From contig CAZTDY010000001.1 of NCBI GenBank assembly GCA_964612295.1, positions 62,001-126,000 of the forward strand: a stretch of 64,000 bases of DNA, read 5' to 3'. Position numbers and translations under genes: made by a program. How positions within the stretch are numbered: position 1 is the first letter of the stretch; each line of letters opens with the position of its first letter. The stretch comes from CAYQJL01 sp964612295 (GTDB lineage Bacteria; Eisenbacteria; RBG-16-71-46; CAIMUX01; WJJG01). This document shows, one piece after another, positions 8,972-18,307 of this stretch. The notes beneath the pieces are model-generated. The model worked only from the letters and a program-made list of their open reading frames with translations. It made no database searches and was not told the origin of the DNA.

Positions 8972-10142
8972 TGCCTTTGCGAACCTGACGATTCCGCTTC
9001 TCGCCACAGGTATGCTGGCCGCCGGCCTCCTGCTGGTGTCGGTGGCGGCGCAGGGTAGCTCCATCGAAGCGCTCATCCGGGAGCGGCAGGCGGAGCTCGC
9101 CGAGCTGAAACAGAAGGTCCAGGCGGGCCGAACCAAGATCGCTCAGCTCCGGGAAGAGGGGAAGAATATCGAGGTCATCCTGACCGAGCTCGAACGACAG
9201 CGATCGAACGGCGAGCGCTATATCAAGACGCTCGACGACCAGGGGGCGGCCCTGGAGCGCGACATCGCGATCCGGCGCAGTGATCTCGACCGGAAGGAAG
9301 CCGGCCTGGAGGCCATTCGCACCGACTTGGGAGGTGCGCTGGTTCACTACTACAAGCTGGGCAGCATCAATGCGGCCGAGCTCATCGTCTCTTCGGCCAC
9401 CTTCGGCGAGATTTTCGCGCGGACTCACTATTGGGGGCGAATGGTCAAGAAGCTGCGCAGCAGTGTGGAGGTGGTGTCGGAACAGCGCGAGGCGATCGCC
9501 GCGGATCTGGATCAGATCGGCGCGCGCCGCAGCGAGGTCACCAGTCTGCGTTCGGATCGGGAGCGGGAGCTCGCCGCGCTCGGGCGGGAAGCCGAGCAGC
9601 GCAAGCAGGATCGGGCCGTCCTTCAACGGGACATCGCGCGCTACGAGGAACAGACCCGCAAGCTCGAGGAATCCCAGGCCCGGATCGAGACGTTGATCGC
9701 GGATGCGCAACGGGGCGCGGGGACCTTTGCCGGCCAGGGACTGAGGCACATCCGCGGGCAGCTGGCCTGGCCGGTTCGCGGCAAGATCGTGACCCGCTTC
9801 GGCACGCACGTGCATCCGCGCTACGGGACGAGGGTCACCCAGAAAGGGATCGAGGTGGTCGCCGCTCACGGCACGCCCATCAAGGCCGTGGCGGCCGGCC
9901 GGGTCGTGTATGCTGGCTGGCTGGGGGGCTACGGCAAGACGGTGATCTTAGAGCACGGGCAGGATTACTTCACGCTCTATGCCCATGCGTCCGTGATCGA
10001 CGTGCCCCAGGGCGAGATCGTGGCTGAAGGACAACGAATCGCCCAGGTTGGCGATACCGATTCGCTGAAGGGGAGCAGCCTGCACTTCGAGATCCGCAAG
10101 GGTTCCGAGGCGCTCGATCCGCAGCTCTGGCTCCGGCGGTAG
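8961..10142 (+). CDS. EnvC-like murein hydrolase activator with degenerate LytM domain
   Basis: Periplasmic partner of FtsEX. TTG 8961 overlaps the end of ftsX. The 393 residues have a signal peptide (about 1-31, ending VSVAAQG), a long coiled coil (35-250) and a C-terminal M23/LytM domain (about 270-393). The zinc-site motifs are eroded: the H-x3-D region reads RVTQKGIEVVA and the HxH motif reads SSLHFEIRKG. This is also how EnvC itself looks, so the protein should activate an amidase rather than cut peptidoglycan. No amidase gene is in the window. Confidence 0.9.
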   Translation: MKHSAFANLTIPLLATGMLAAGLLLVSVAAQGSSIEALIRERQAELAELKQKVQAGRTKIAQLREEGKNIEVILTELERQRSNGERYIKTLDDQGAALERDIAIRRSDLDRKEAGLEAIRTDLGGALVHYYKLGSINAAELIVSSATFGEIFARTHYWGRMVKKLRSSVEVVSEQREAIAADLDQIGARRSEVTSLRSDRERELAALGREAEQRKQDRAVLQRDIARYEEQTRKLEESQARIETLIADAQRGAGTFAGQGLRHIRGQLAWPVRGKIVTRFGTHVHPRYGTRVTQKGIEVVAAHGTPIKAVAAGRVVYAGWLGGYGKTVILEHGQDYFTLYAHASVIDVPQGEIVAEGQRIAQVGDTDSLKGSSLHFEIRKGSEALDPQLWLRR

Positions 10143-10204
10143 CTGCAGACCGGATCGCCGATGCCGCTGCTCAGGTGGACCGCAACGAGAAGGAGAGACG
10201 CAAG

Positions 10205-11311
10205 GTGACGGGCGGGTCCTCGGCGATCCTCTGGGATCGCCTTAGACACCAGGACCGCGCTTCCGCGGCCCTGCGGGAGGCCTGGAAGCGGGGCCGAACC
10301 GCCCACGCGGTCCTCATTTGGGGGCCCGAGGGGGTCGGCAAGACCCGCGCTGCCCATGCGTTTGCCCAGCAACTCCTGTGCGCAGGCGACCCAGTGCCCT
10401 GCGGCAGTTGCGTTCCCTGCGGGCAGACGGCCCGCTTCACGCACCCCGACATCCACGTGGTGCTCCCGGGCCGCGTGGAGGACGATACGCATCAGAAGGC
10501 GCTTGAAGCTTTCGGGTCAGATCCCTACCATTGCTGGGAGATACCGGCGAACGCCACAATTGGTATCGAGCGAATCCGGGCCCTGAAGGCGGAAGCCTCC
10601 AAGGCGCGGGTGGGGACGGGGAACCGGGTGGCGATCATCCGGGACGCCGAGAGAATGACACCTGAAGCAGCGCAAGCGGCGCTGAAGCTCATAGAGGAGC
10701 CCCAGGACGGGACCTATCTGATCCTTACGTGCCAAGACCCTAAGCAGCTTCTCCCCACAATTCTCTCTCGCTGCCAACGGATTCGTCTGCGCCCGTTACC
10801 GCGCTCCTTCCTCGGGGAGGTGCTGTCGGACCAGGGGGAGGCGGCTCAAGGGGCGGTCGATCTTGTGTCGTCTCTGGCTCAGGGAAGCCTCGGGCAGGCC
10901 CTGCGGCTGCTGGATGAAGACGTGGCGGCTCTCCGGGATCTGGCTCTGAATCTGTTCGACGCCCCTCTGTCCGATGTGGGCGCCGTGCGAGATAAGGTCA
11001 GGCCGTTGGAGCGTCCACCGGGAAAACACTGGAACCCGGAGCGCGCGCGAACGGTCGTGGATCTGATGATGCGATGGTATGAGGATCTGCTGCTCGTTCG
11101 CAGCGGTTTGAGTGATGATGCCGTGGCCAATCGGGACCGCCTGGAGCAGGTGAGGACCCAGGCCCGGCAGGTCTCGGTCGAAGAACTCAAGCGCCGCATC
11201 GGGATTCTCGAGGAGATGGTCGCCGCCATCCGGCAAAACGTGAATCCGATGCTCTCGCTTCAGACGGCGCTTCTGCGCCTGAATGGTCTGGCCGAGACGA
11301 ACGACATCTGA
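10205..11311 (+). CDS. holB: DNA polymerase III delta' subunit
   Basis: Clamp-loader subunit. Walker A GPEGVGKTRAAHAF, a four-cysteine zinc module (CAGDPVPCGSCVPCG), the sensor region ALKLIEEPQDGTYLILT and the LSRCQR motif give a clear AAA+ delta'/tau-like protein of about 368 residues. I prefer GTG 10205 because AAGGAGAG stands a few bases upstream; GTG 10175 is also in frame. In many bacteria holB is followed by the PSP1/ricT, tatD and ksgA genes, exactly as here. Confidence 0.9.
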   Translation: MTGGSSAILWDRLRHQDRASAALREAWKRGRTAHAVLIWGPEGVGKTRAAHAFAQQLLCAGDPVPCGSCVPCGQTARFTHPDIHVVLPGRVEDDTHQKALEAFGSDPYHCWEIPANATIGIERIRALKAEASKARVGTGNRVAIIRDAERMTPEAAQAALKLIEEPQDGTYLILTCQDPKQLLPTILSRCQRIRLRPLPRSFLGEVLSDQGEAAQGAVDLVSSLAQGSLGQALRLLDEDVAALRDLALNLFDAPLSDVGAVRDKVRPLERPPGKHWNPERARTVVDLMMRWYEDLLLVRSGLSDDAVANRDRLEQVRTQARQVSVEELKRRIGILEEMVAAIRQNVNPMLSLQTALLRLNGLAETNDI

Positions 11312-11361
11312 GGCATAGAGACTGCCGCCGGGCCCGGCTCGGACGGCTGGAGACAACATAC

Positions 11362-12447
11362 ATGTCCTTTGCAGATACCGATCACCAACCCGAAGCCGAA
11401 CCCACGCCCGAGGACCAACCTCGCAGCCAAGCGGCAGCGGAAGAACCATCCGGGAACGACACCCCCCCCTCCCAGGGCGATCAGCCATCAGACGCGGCCT
11501 CGCCGGAGAAGCCGGGCAGGGGAGACCACGGCTCCGACGGGCAGCGGGGAGGCGGCGGCCGGCCCCGCCGACGCGGGGGGGAATCGAAGGAGTTTCCGGA
11601 ACAGATCGGCCCCTACTACCACATCGCCTTCCGCGGGGGGCGGCGCGAGGTCTTCGTGAACCCCAAGAAGCTCGACCTGCGGCTCCAGACGCCGGTCTTG
11701 GTCGAAGCCGAGCGGGGGAAGGACCTGGGTTGGGTGGCGGTCTGCGACGGCGAGCCGCTCAAGCGCCGCAAGGGTCAACCCCTTCGCGGCATCCTGCGAG
11801 TCGCGACCGAGGAGGAGGTCTCCCGGCTGGCGGTACTCTCCGAAGAAGATCAGGAAGCGCTCGAGATCTGCCGGGGTCGAGCGGAGAACTTCAATCTCGA
11901 GATGAAGATCATCGACGCGGAAACCCAGTTCGACGGCAACCGGGTCACCTTCTACTTCACCGCCGAGCGCCGGGTCGATTTCCGCGAGCTGGTCCGCGAC
12001 CTGGCCAGCATTTTCCGCACCCGGATTGAATTGCGTCAGGTGGGAGCCCGGGATGCCGCCCGGCGCTGCGACGGCATGGGGCCTTGCGGCCGCCAGCTCT
12101 GTTGCACGACCCATCTGCTCGAATTCGAGCCGGTTACGCTGAAGATGGCCAAGGAGCAGAATCTGAGCCTCAACCCCGTCAAGATCTCCGGCTCCTGCGG
12201 CCGGCTGATGTGTTGCTTGACCTACGAGTGTGCGGCGTATCAGGCTGCGGTGCAGAGCGCTCCGCCCATCGGCTCGCGGTGGCGGCTTCGCAAACAGGAG
12301 GTCGAGGTGACCGGGCACGACATCGGCAACAACCGGGTCATCATCGGCAACGCCGAAAACGAGACGACAGCGATTGACCTGGACGACTTCGAGGCCCGCG
12401 CCCGCCCGGCCGGCAAGCGTCCGCCCGAATCCGGCGACCATGATTGA
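11362..12447 (+). CDS. ricT: PSP1-domain protein RicT (YaaT family)
   Basis: In Bacillus, RicT forms a complex with YlbF and YmcA that binds Fe-S clusters and modulates RNase Y-dependent mRNA processing. Residues 1-80 are a disordered Glu/Pro/Ser-rich and Gly/Arg-rich extension. The PSP1 core follows (about 85-340) with the cysteine cluster RRCDGMGPCGRQLCC (about 232-246) and KISGSCGRLMCCLTYEC. The ATG at 11362 has only weak pairing to 16S rRNA. No ylbF or ymcA partner is present here. The end overlaps tatD by eight bases. Confidence 0.9.
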   Translation: MSFADTDHQPEAEPTPEDQPRSQAAAEEPSGNDTPPSQGDQPSDAASPEKPGRGDHGSDGQRGGGGRPRRRGGESKEFPEQIGPYYHIAFRGGRREVFVNPKKLDLRLQTPVLVEAERGKDLGWVAVCDGEPLKRRKGQPLRGILRVATEEEVSRLAVLSEEDQEALEICRGRAENFNLEMKIIDAETQFDGNRVTFYFTAERRVDFRELVRDLASIFRTRIELRQVGARDAARRCDGMGPCGRQLCCTTHLLEFEPVTLKMAKEQNLSLNPVKISGSCGRLMCCLTYECAAYQAAVQSAPPIGSRWRLRKQEVEVTGHDIGNNRVIIGNAENETTAIDLDDFEARARPAGKRPPESGDHD

Positions 12448-13234
12448 CACCCACGCACATGTCCATCTTCCGCAGTATGCCGCCGACCGCGCGCAGGTGG
12501 TGGCGCGCAACTTCGCCATCGGGTTGACCGGGTTTCTGGAAGTCAATATCAGCTTCCGCGGCTGGCCATCCGTGAAACGCCTGATCGAGGGGGATCCCCG
12601 AATCGTGGGAACGGTGGGCATCCATCCCCACGAGGCGGCGCGGGAGACCATCTCTGATCTGCGGGCGCTCGAGCCCGAACTCGATCACGGGGCGGCGATC
12701 GCGGTGGGGGAAACCGGCCTGGACACCTATCGTGACTACGCCCCGATCGAAGCCCAACAGAAGCTCTTTCGTTATCAGATCGGGTGGGCCCGGGAGACGG
12801 GTCTGCCTCTGGTCCTTCACTGCCGAAGCACCTTCCCGGAGGTGTTCGCGGCCCTCGACGAGGAGGGTGGCGGTGAGGTGGGGGGCGTCTTCCACTGTTT
12901 CTCGGGGGGGCTGCCGGAGCTCAAGGAGGTGGTCGCGCGCGGATTCTACGTGGGCCTGGGCGGGGCGGTGACCTACTCGCCCGACCGCTGGGCGCGGATC
13001 CTTCCGCACCTCCCGCTCGACCGATTGTTGTTCGAAACCGACTGCCCCTACCTGCGCCCTGCCCCCGATCGGAAGGGACGCAATGAGCCGGCCATGGTCT
13101 TCCTGGTCGCCGAGCAGGTCGCCGAGATGTTGGGGCGCCCGGCCATAGAGCTCGAACGGCTGGCCGATGAAAACGCGGACCGCCTCTTCGGCCTGCCCGA
13201 GGCGATGGTCGGCTCCACGGGGGAGTCGTCGTGA
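12440..13234 (+). CDS. tatD: TatD family metal-dependent hydrolase
   Basis: A TIM-barrel DNase-like hydrolase of 264 residues. Metal ligands are visible in order: HAH (5-7, MIDTHAHVHL), Glu in VGETGLD, His in LVLHCRS, His in VFHCFSGG and Asp in FETDCPYLRP. The ATG at 12440 lies inside the ricT stop region and starts directly at the family N-terminus; the open frame extends 22 codons further upstream without support. The stop overlaps the GTG of ksgA. Confidence 0.93.
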   Translation: MIDTHAHVHLPQYAADRAQVVARNFAIGLTGFLEVNISFRGWPSVKRLIEGDPRIVGTVGIHPHEAARETISDLRALEPELDHGAAIAVGETGLDTYRDYAPIEAQQKLFRYQIGWARETGLPLVLHCRSTFPEVFAALDEEGGGEVGGVFHCFSGGLPELKEVVARGFYVGLGGAVTYSPDRWARILPHLPLDRLLFETDCPYLRPAPDRKGRNEPAMVFLVAEQVAEMLGRPAIELERLADENADRLFGLPEAMVGSTGESS

Positions 13235-14088
13235 AGCCCTCTGGCACGCGACAGTACCTGAAGGCCCACGGGATCACGCCCAGGAAGTCCTGGGGCCAGA
13301 ATTTCCTGGTGGGCCCCGCCATCCCGGAGCGCCTGGTGCAAGGCTGGGATCTGCAGCCCGGCACGGGGGTATTTGAAATCGGAGCCGGGGCCGGAGCGCT
13401 GACGCGGCCGCTGCTCGAGCGCGGGATTCCCGTGGTGGCCGTGGAGCGGGACCGCCGGCTGTGCGGACTGCTCCGGGATCGATTCGAGGACGCTGACGAC
13501 CCGGATCGATTTCGACTGATCGAGGGGGACATCCTCGCTCTCGATCCCGCGGAGCATCTGGCGGCGATGCGAAGGGTGACGAGCTGGGTGCTGGTGGGCA
13601 ATCTGCCCTATTCCATCATCACCCCGATTCTCGAATGGGCGATCGCCCACCGCGAACGCTTTGTGTGGGCTGCATTTATGGTCCAGCGCGAGTATGGGGC
13701 CCGAATGGCCGCGCGGCCCGGCACCTCGGAGTACGGCTCGCTGACGCTCTGGGCCGGGTACCATTTCAGGATCGAGAAGGAAATGGCTGTGGGAGCATCC
13801 CACTTCTGGCCGATGCCGAAAGTAGAGTCAGTGGTTCTTCGCCTGACGCCCTGGGAGACGCCTCCGGTCGAGGTCCCTTCAGCCGAGGCTTTTGAACGGG
13901 TGGTGCGGGCCGCGTTCGCGCACCGGCGGAAGATGCTCGGCGGATCGCTGGCGCGGGCTCTGGATTTGTCGCGCGAGGAGGTCCTTACCATCTTGCGCAA
14001 CGCGGGCATAGACCCGAAACTGCGCGCCGAACAATGCGATGCCAACGCTCTGGCGGCCCTGACCCGGGCCTGGGCCGAGCGAAGGTAG
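13231..14088 (+). CDS. ksgA: 16S rRNA dimethyladenosine transferase
   Basis: Dimethylates A1518 and A1519 of 16S rRNA during 30S maturation. The 285 residues show KSWGQNFLV (20-28), the SAM site FEIGAGAGALTRPL, the catalytic NLPYSI motif and a C-terminal FAHRRKML helix equivalent to the usual FxxRRKxL. GTG 13231 overlaps tatD in a GTGA arrangement. It closes the surA-to-ksgA run. Confidence 0.95.
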   Translation: MKPSGTRQYLKAHGITPRKSWGQNFLVGPAIPERLVQGWDLQPGTGVFEIGAGAGALTRPLLERGIPVVAVERDRRLCGLLRDRFEDADDPDRFRLIEGDILALDPAEHLAAMRRVTSWVLVGNLPYSIITPILEWAIAHRERFVWAAFMVQREYGARMAARPGTSEYGSLTLWAGYHFRIEKEMAVGASHFWPMPKVESVVLRLTPWETPPVEVPSAEAFERVVRAAFAHRRKMLGGSLARALDLSREEVLTILRNAGIDPKLRAEQCDANALAALTRAWAERR

Positions 14089-14106
14089 GCAGAAAGGGGG
14101 AGGGGA

Positions 14107-14865
14107 ATGTCACAGGGGATGATCGGGATCGTGCTCGCCGGCGGGCTGGGCTCCAGGCTCCATCCGTTGACGAAGGTCACCAACAAACACCTTGTGCCCG
14201 TGCACGACAAACCGATGATCTACTACCCGATCCGGACTCTCGTGCAGGCCGGGATTCGTGACATCCTGCTCGTCACCGGGGGGAACAGTGCCGGCGACTT
14301 CCTCAAGCTCCTGGGCAACGGCAAGGAGTTCGGGCTCGAGCACCTCGACTATGTCTATCAGGAAGGCGAGGGCGGCATCGCCGCCGCGCTGTCCTTGGCT
14401 CGCTACTACGCCGAGGGCAAACGGATGGTGGTCATTCTCGGAGACAACATCATCGAGGACGACATCTCGGCCCATGTCGAGTCCTATCGCCGCCAGTCCG
14501 AGGGGGCGAAGATCCTCCTGAAAGAGGTGCCGGATCCGCAGCGGTTCGGCGTGGCGGAGCTCGATGGAGACCGGGTGGTGGGGATCGAGGAGAAACCCGC
14601 GAATCCCAAAACCCGCTATGCCGTCACCGGAATCTATATGTACGATGACCGGGTTTTCTCGATCATCGATGATCTCGAACCGTCGAAGCGCGGAGAGTTG
14701 GAGATCACCGACGTCAACAACAACTATATCCGCAGCGGCAGCCTGACCTTTGACTTCCTCAAGGGATGGTGGACCGACGCGGGCACATTCGAGTCGCTTC
14801 TCAAGGCGACTCTGTTGGTGGCGAAGAAGGAAGGCGCGCTTTCGAAGCACATGTTGGAGCTCTAG
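14107..14865 (+). CDS. Sugar-phosphate nucleotidyltransferase (glucose-1-phosphate thymidylyltransferase-like)
   Basis: Adds an NMP to a sugar phosphate for surface polysaccharide synthesis. The N-terminus IGIVLAGGLGSRLHPLTKVTNKHLVPVHDKPMI... is the RfbA-like signature; GDNIIEDD and FGVAELDGDRVVGIEEKP follow. At 252 residues it lacks the C-terminal allosteric extension of RfbA (about 290), like the short thymidylyltransferases. Start ATG 14107 sits behind a GGGGAGGGG ribosome-binding site. No other deoxysugar genes are adjacent, so the exact product is uncertain. Confidence 0.85.
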   Translation: MSQGMIGIVLAGGLGSRLHPLTKVTNKHLVPVHDKPMIYYPIRTLVQAGIRDILLVTGGNSAGDFLKLLGNGKEFGLEHLDYVYQEGEGGIAAALSLARYYAEGKRMVVILGDNIIEDDISAHVESYRRQSEGAKILLKEVPDPQRFGVAELDGDRVVGIEEKPANPKTRYAVTGIYMYDDRVFSIIDDLEPSKRGELEITDVNNNYIRSGSLTFDFLKGWWTDAGTFESLLKATLLVAKKEGALSKHMLEL

Positions 14866-14867
14866 CG

Positions 14868-16802
14868 TTGGCGCATCCCCCCCGAAAGAACGGCATCCGG
14901 AGCCGGCGTTGGCCGTGGTCGCCCTTGCTCGGGCCGGCTCTCGCCCTGTTGGGGTGCGCGCTTCCCGCTCAGGCGGCCTCGGTCCTCTCACATTGGCAGA
15001 TTCAGCCGGTCTACCGGACCGACTACAAGGTCAGTGAGTCGGAGAAGGACTGGAAACAGAGCCTCACTTTCGGGCGCGCGAGCGAGCGGCTCGCCTTTGA
15101 CTTGCGCATGACCAGCGGCCGCCGGGAGAATGAGCGGCGCAACAACTTCCGCCGCAACGACGACAAGATGATCCTCGGCCTCAGTCGCCCGATTCCGCTG
15201 GGCACGGTGAGCCTGGAGAGTTCTTTTCTCCGGCTCGCCGATATCACCGATCGATCGAAGAAGGCCAGCACGGACGAGACCGTGGACCTGGTGAGCAGCC
15301 TCGCTCTCCTCACGCGTGAGGATGCGTCGCTGAACCTCAAGATGAACGCCGGCTATCTGCGTGAGGTCAATACGCAGATCCGCTACGGGTCCCGGGCCTC
15401 GGTTGACTCGACCATCGCTCCGGGGTGGACCGGGGGGAGCTCCCTCAACAGCAAGTGGAATCCGGGGGACACCTTCGCGTTCACCGGTCGGTTCTTCTAC
15501 GATACGACCGTTCAGGAATCGGAGACTTTCCGCACCGAGACGAGCAGCACCGATACCCTGCATACGGAGCAGAAGAACACGGATCGCTCCTTCTCCATGA
15601 ACGGTGATTTCACGGTCGAATGGGACCGCTACGAACTTCTGTCGGTGTCCTACCGGGGCGGTTTCAAGGACAGCGAATCGCAGTATTACCACGCGGCCGA
15701 AGAGGCCCAGGAGAGCAAGAGGATCGTGGAGCGGCGTTCGGTCATGCAGCTCTATGGTGAACGGAAGGACAGCTTCGGCTACGTGCTCGAATACAGCCTT
15801 CGCGAAAACGAGACCGACTTCGTCCTGCTCAACACCGATCGGAGCAATACGTCGGACGACGTCTCGATCGGGGGGTACTACAACCTCGGCGGGATCCCTC
15901 TCCTGGGAAGCATCCCGGGAGTCAGGGGCACAGAGTTCAGCGTGGAACTCAATTCCTCGGACGGGCAGTCCGTCACGCAGGGAACGGCGTCCTATAACAC
16001 CCGGCGGCAGGAGCTCAATTCCGAGGTTCGCCGGCGGTTCGCAACAATTCTCGAACTCGTCGGCAAGTACCGCGAATCACTGACGCAGGATATGTACGGA
16101 GACGGAGCGCTGGACAAGGACCGCCTTCGGACCGAGCTCAATGGGACCATCAAGTACACGCCGTCGCCGGGCTTCAGGGCAAACCTGACCTACACGGCCA
16201 AGTCCGAGGAATCGATCAAGATTCCGGCGGCGACCGCCGCGCAAACGCAGCAGAAAGACGACCACAACGTGAACGGGAGCTACACCTGGACGCTGCCGTT
16301 CGGCCCGATCATCAAGCAGACGATCCAGCTTGGGGCGACCTACACCTACTACGTTTTCGACGAGGACAAGAACGACCTGACCCGCAACAACCGCGTGGTC
16401 TCCGAACTCGATCTGCCGCTCTTCCCGGGCACCATGCTGGGGATCAAACACACCTATCGGCGAAACGACAGTGGGGCCCATCAGTACGCGGAGGACCGGC
16501 GCTTCCGCACCTACGCGCCCAGCAGGAAGTCGCTTTCTCAGAACCTCAGGGTCAATCTGCGGTATGAGTTCCCGGGTGGATTCCACATTGCCGCCCAGCA
16601 GGTGATGGATCTGAATCACAACACCACGGTGAGTACGGGCAGTGTCCGCTCCACGGAGAAGTACGAGTTCACCGGCAAGGCCGGACTCAAGCGGACCTTT
16701 TCGAGCGGTCTCAATCTGACGGCTCAGATCCAACGTGTGAACAGCAACGTGAAGGACGACTTCTGGCGGGTCAATGCAGTGCTGGAGAAGACGTTCAAAT
16801 GA
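14868..16802 (+). CDS. Putative outer-membrane beta-barrel protein
   Basis: Unrecognised 644-residue exported protein. TTG 14868 is chosen because GGAG lies ten bases upstream and the product then starts with a basic region and a signal peptide ending LPAQAAS (about residue 35). The rest is a long series of alternating polar/hydrophobic strands ending in aromatic residues, separated by charged loops (for example FAFTGRFFYDTTV, FGYVLEYSLREN), and the C-terminus ends VLEKTFK. This looks like a large barrel with about 20 or more strands. It overlaps the next lipoprotein gene (ATGA), suggesting shared assembly or function. Confidence 0.7.
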   Translation: MAHPPRKNGIRSRRWPWSPLLGPALALLGCALPAQAASVLSHWQIQPVYRTDYKVSESEKDWKQSLTFGRASERLAFDLRMTSGRRENERRNNFRRNDDKMILGLSRPIPLGTVSLESSFLRLADITDRSKKASTDETVDLVSSLALLTREDASLNLKMNAGYLREVNTQIRYGSRASVDSTIAPGWTGGSSLNSKWNPGDTFAFTGRFFYDTTVQESETFRTETSSTDTLHTEQKNTDRSFSMNGDFTVEWDRYELLSVSYRGGFKDSESQYYHAAEEAQESKRIVERRSVMQLYGERKDSFGYVLEYSLRENETDFVLLNTDRSNTSDDVSIGGYYNLGGIPLLGSIPGVRGTEFSVELNSSDGQSVTQGTASYNTRRQELNSEVRRRFATILELVGKYRESLTQDMYGDGALDKDRLRTELNGTIKYTPSPGFRANLTYTAKSEESIKIPAATAAQTQQKDDHNVNGSYTWTLPFGPIIKQTIQLGATYTYYVFDEDKNDLTRNNRVVSELDLPLFPGTMLGIKHTYRRNDSGAHQYAEDRRFRTYAPSRKSLSQNLRVNLRYEFPGGFHIAAQQVMDLNHNTTVSTGSVRSTEKYEFTGKAGLKRTFSSGLNLTAQIQRVNSNVKDDFWRVNAVLEKTFK

Positions 16803-17419
16803 AGACTTCAACACGAATGCTCGTTTGCAGCCGACTCGCGGTCCTTGCGCTCCTGTGCCTGGGGTTTGCCGGGGGGTGCCTGTTCACGCCCCGGGAGCCC
16901 GAGGATCCGGGTGGGGGGGTGGCCCTTCCCGATTGGGTCGATCCTACAACCCTGGGGGACGCCCTCGGCAATATGGAGCGAGCGTTGGAGGCCAAGTCGC
17001 TCACCAACTACGGTCAGTCCTTCAATGAGGGCGGAGAATTCGAGCTCATCTTTGACATCACCGATGAGGGTGAGCTGGGCGACCTGAGCATTTTCGAATC
17101 CTGGAGCGGCGAGCAGGAAGAGCAGCGAATGGACGGGATCGTTGCGGCCGCCGCTGCCGACGTCGAGGTCGAATGGGTGTTCACCGCCGAGACCGACTCA
17201 ATAGACGAATCCGTTAGTGAGCGATATTATAAGGACTTAGGGTACAATCTCACCTTCAGCAAGGGCGGGGCCAGCGCGACCTACTCGGGCTCGGTGGACA
17301 TGTGGTTCGAAGACAACGGCTCCGGGCTCTGGTTCATCTCCAGGTGGATCGACAAACGGTCCCACGCCACGAATATGACCTGGGGGTGGCTGAGAGCGAA
17401 GAACACGGTCGAGTTCTAG
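16799..17419 (+). CDS. Putative lipoprotein, unknown function
   Basis: A 206-residue protein with an n-region, a hydrophobic core and a lipobox FAGGC (cysteine about 27), followed by an acidic Pro/Gly linker. The mature part has two hallmarks: DALGNMERALEAKSLTNYGQSF near the start, then strands and a Trp-rich end (GLWFISRWIDKR). The size and the final WFISRW resemble NTF2-like folds. It shares layout with the lipoprotein at 17661 (helix NL/NMxxAxE..., C-terminal W-x-I-x-x-W), so they may be distant paralogues. Coupled to the upstream barrel gene. Confidence 0.7.
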   Translation: MKTSTRMLVCSRLAVLALLCLGFAGGCLFTPREPEDPGGGVALPDWVDPTTLGDALGNMERALEAKSLTNYGQSFNEGGEFELIFDITDEGELGDLSIFESWSGEQEEQRMDGIVAAAAADVEVEWVFTAETDSIDESVSERYYKDLGYNLTFSKGGASATYSGSVDMWFEDNGSGLWFISRWIDKRSHATNMTWGWLRAKNTVEF

Positions 17420-17660
17420 GCCGGCCCTCGCCCGCTGGGCCCCGGCGTGTGCTTTCCCGCCCGCTCGCCCAACCGAAAGCGGACAAAGAGGTTGCCGAGC
17501 AGCCCCCGCGTGGGGCACGATTATTGCGCATTGGCCGAAACCTGCCACGCGACAGTCGGTTTAGAGACACAGGATCGAGGCCGCCGCCGCATCCGTCGAT
17601 AGGTGAGAATGCCCAACTAGAATAGGTTCGCCTTTCCGGCACCCTACAGGAGACTCAGTG

Positions 17661-18293
17661 ATGAAGATTCTCCCGCGTATATTGATGACTGTTCTCTTTT
17701 TGGCCCTGATGGTCCCCTTGGTCGGGTGTCCGTTCTCGACGAAGCCGAGTCCGAAGGATATCGTGGACCCGCCCGCGACCTTCAAACCCCGCACCCATCC
17801 GGACAGCCTGCTGCAGAATCTGATGCTGGCCTACGAACAGCTCATGCCGGCCGAGTTCGAGAGCCTGCTCGCGCAAGATTTCGTGTTCCAGTTTTCGGAT
17901 ATCGACGTGCTGGATGATGACGTGCCCTCCGACGATCTCGCCCGGGAGGATGAGGTCGGCATTCATCAGAGGATGTTCGACAACGCATTGGTGCAGACGC
18001 TGACGCTGAGTTTTGAGTACGACATCTCCTCCCTGGAGGTCGACGAGCTGGTCTCATCGCCGGAAGACACCCTCTGGACGTTGCTCCTGACCAACGTGGA
18101 TCTCTTTCTCTACGGCGGAACGCCCCAATACCCTGACGAACCGGCCTCTTACGAGCTCGAGAATGGGGTCGAGCAGTTCTGGTTCCGCAAGAATTCCTGG
18201 ACACACGACAACGGAGACCCTATATGGACTATCGTACACTGGAAGGAGCATAACTTCGGCGGCGGCAAGCGGGAGGCCGAGCCGCTGCCCTAG
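17661..18293 (+). CDS. Putative lipoprotein, possible paralogue of the upstream one
   Basis: A 210-residue lipoprotein with signal peptide and lipobox PLVGC (cysteine about 23). The mature part begins PPATFKPRTHPDSLLQNLMLAYEQLMPAEFESLLAQDFVF..., an NTF2-like opening, and closes WFRKNSWTHDNGDPIWTIVHWKEHN. ATG 17661 has AGGAG eight bases upstream; the adjacent GTG is less likely. It is separated from the first lipoprotein by about 240 bases in which I see only an imperfect TAGAAT (17618-17623) without a -35. Confidence 0.7.
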   Translation: MKILPRILMTVLFLALMVPLVGCPFSTKPSPKDIVDPPATFKPRTHPDSLLQNLMLAYEQLMPAEFESLLAQDFVFQFSDIDVLDDDVPSDDLAREDEVGIHQRMFDNALVQTLTLSFEYDISSLEVDELVSSPEDTLWTLLLTNVDLFLYGGTPQYPDEPASYELENGVEQFWFRKNSWTHDNGDPIWTIVHWKEHNFGGGKREAEPLP

Positions 18294-18307
18294 CAAGGGG
18301 CGCACGC

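Noticed and set aside
17420..17657. GC-rich gap between the two lipoprotein genes as a site for a terminator or promoter
   Set aside because: Only a five-base stem and an isolated TAGAAT without a -35 could be seen.
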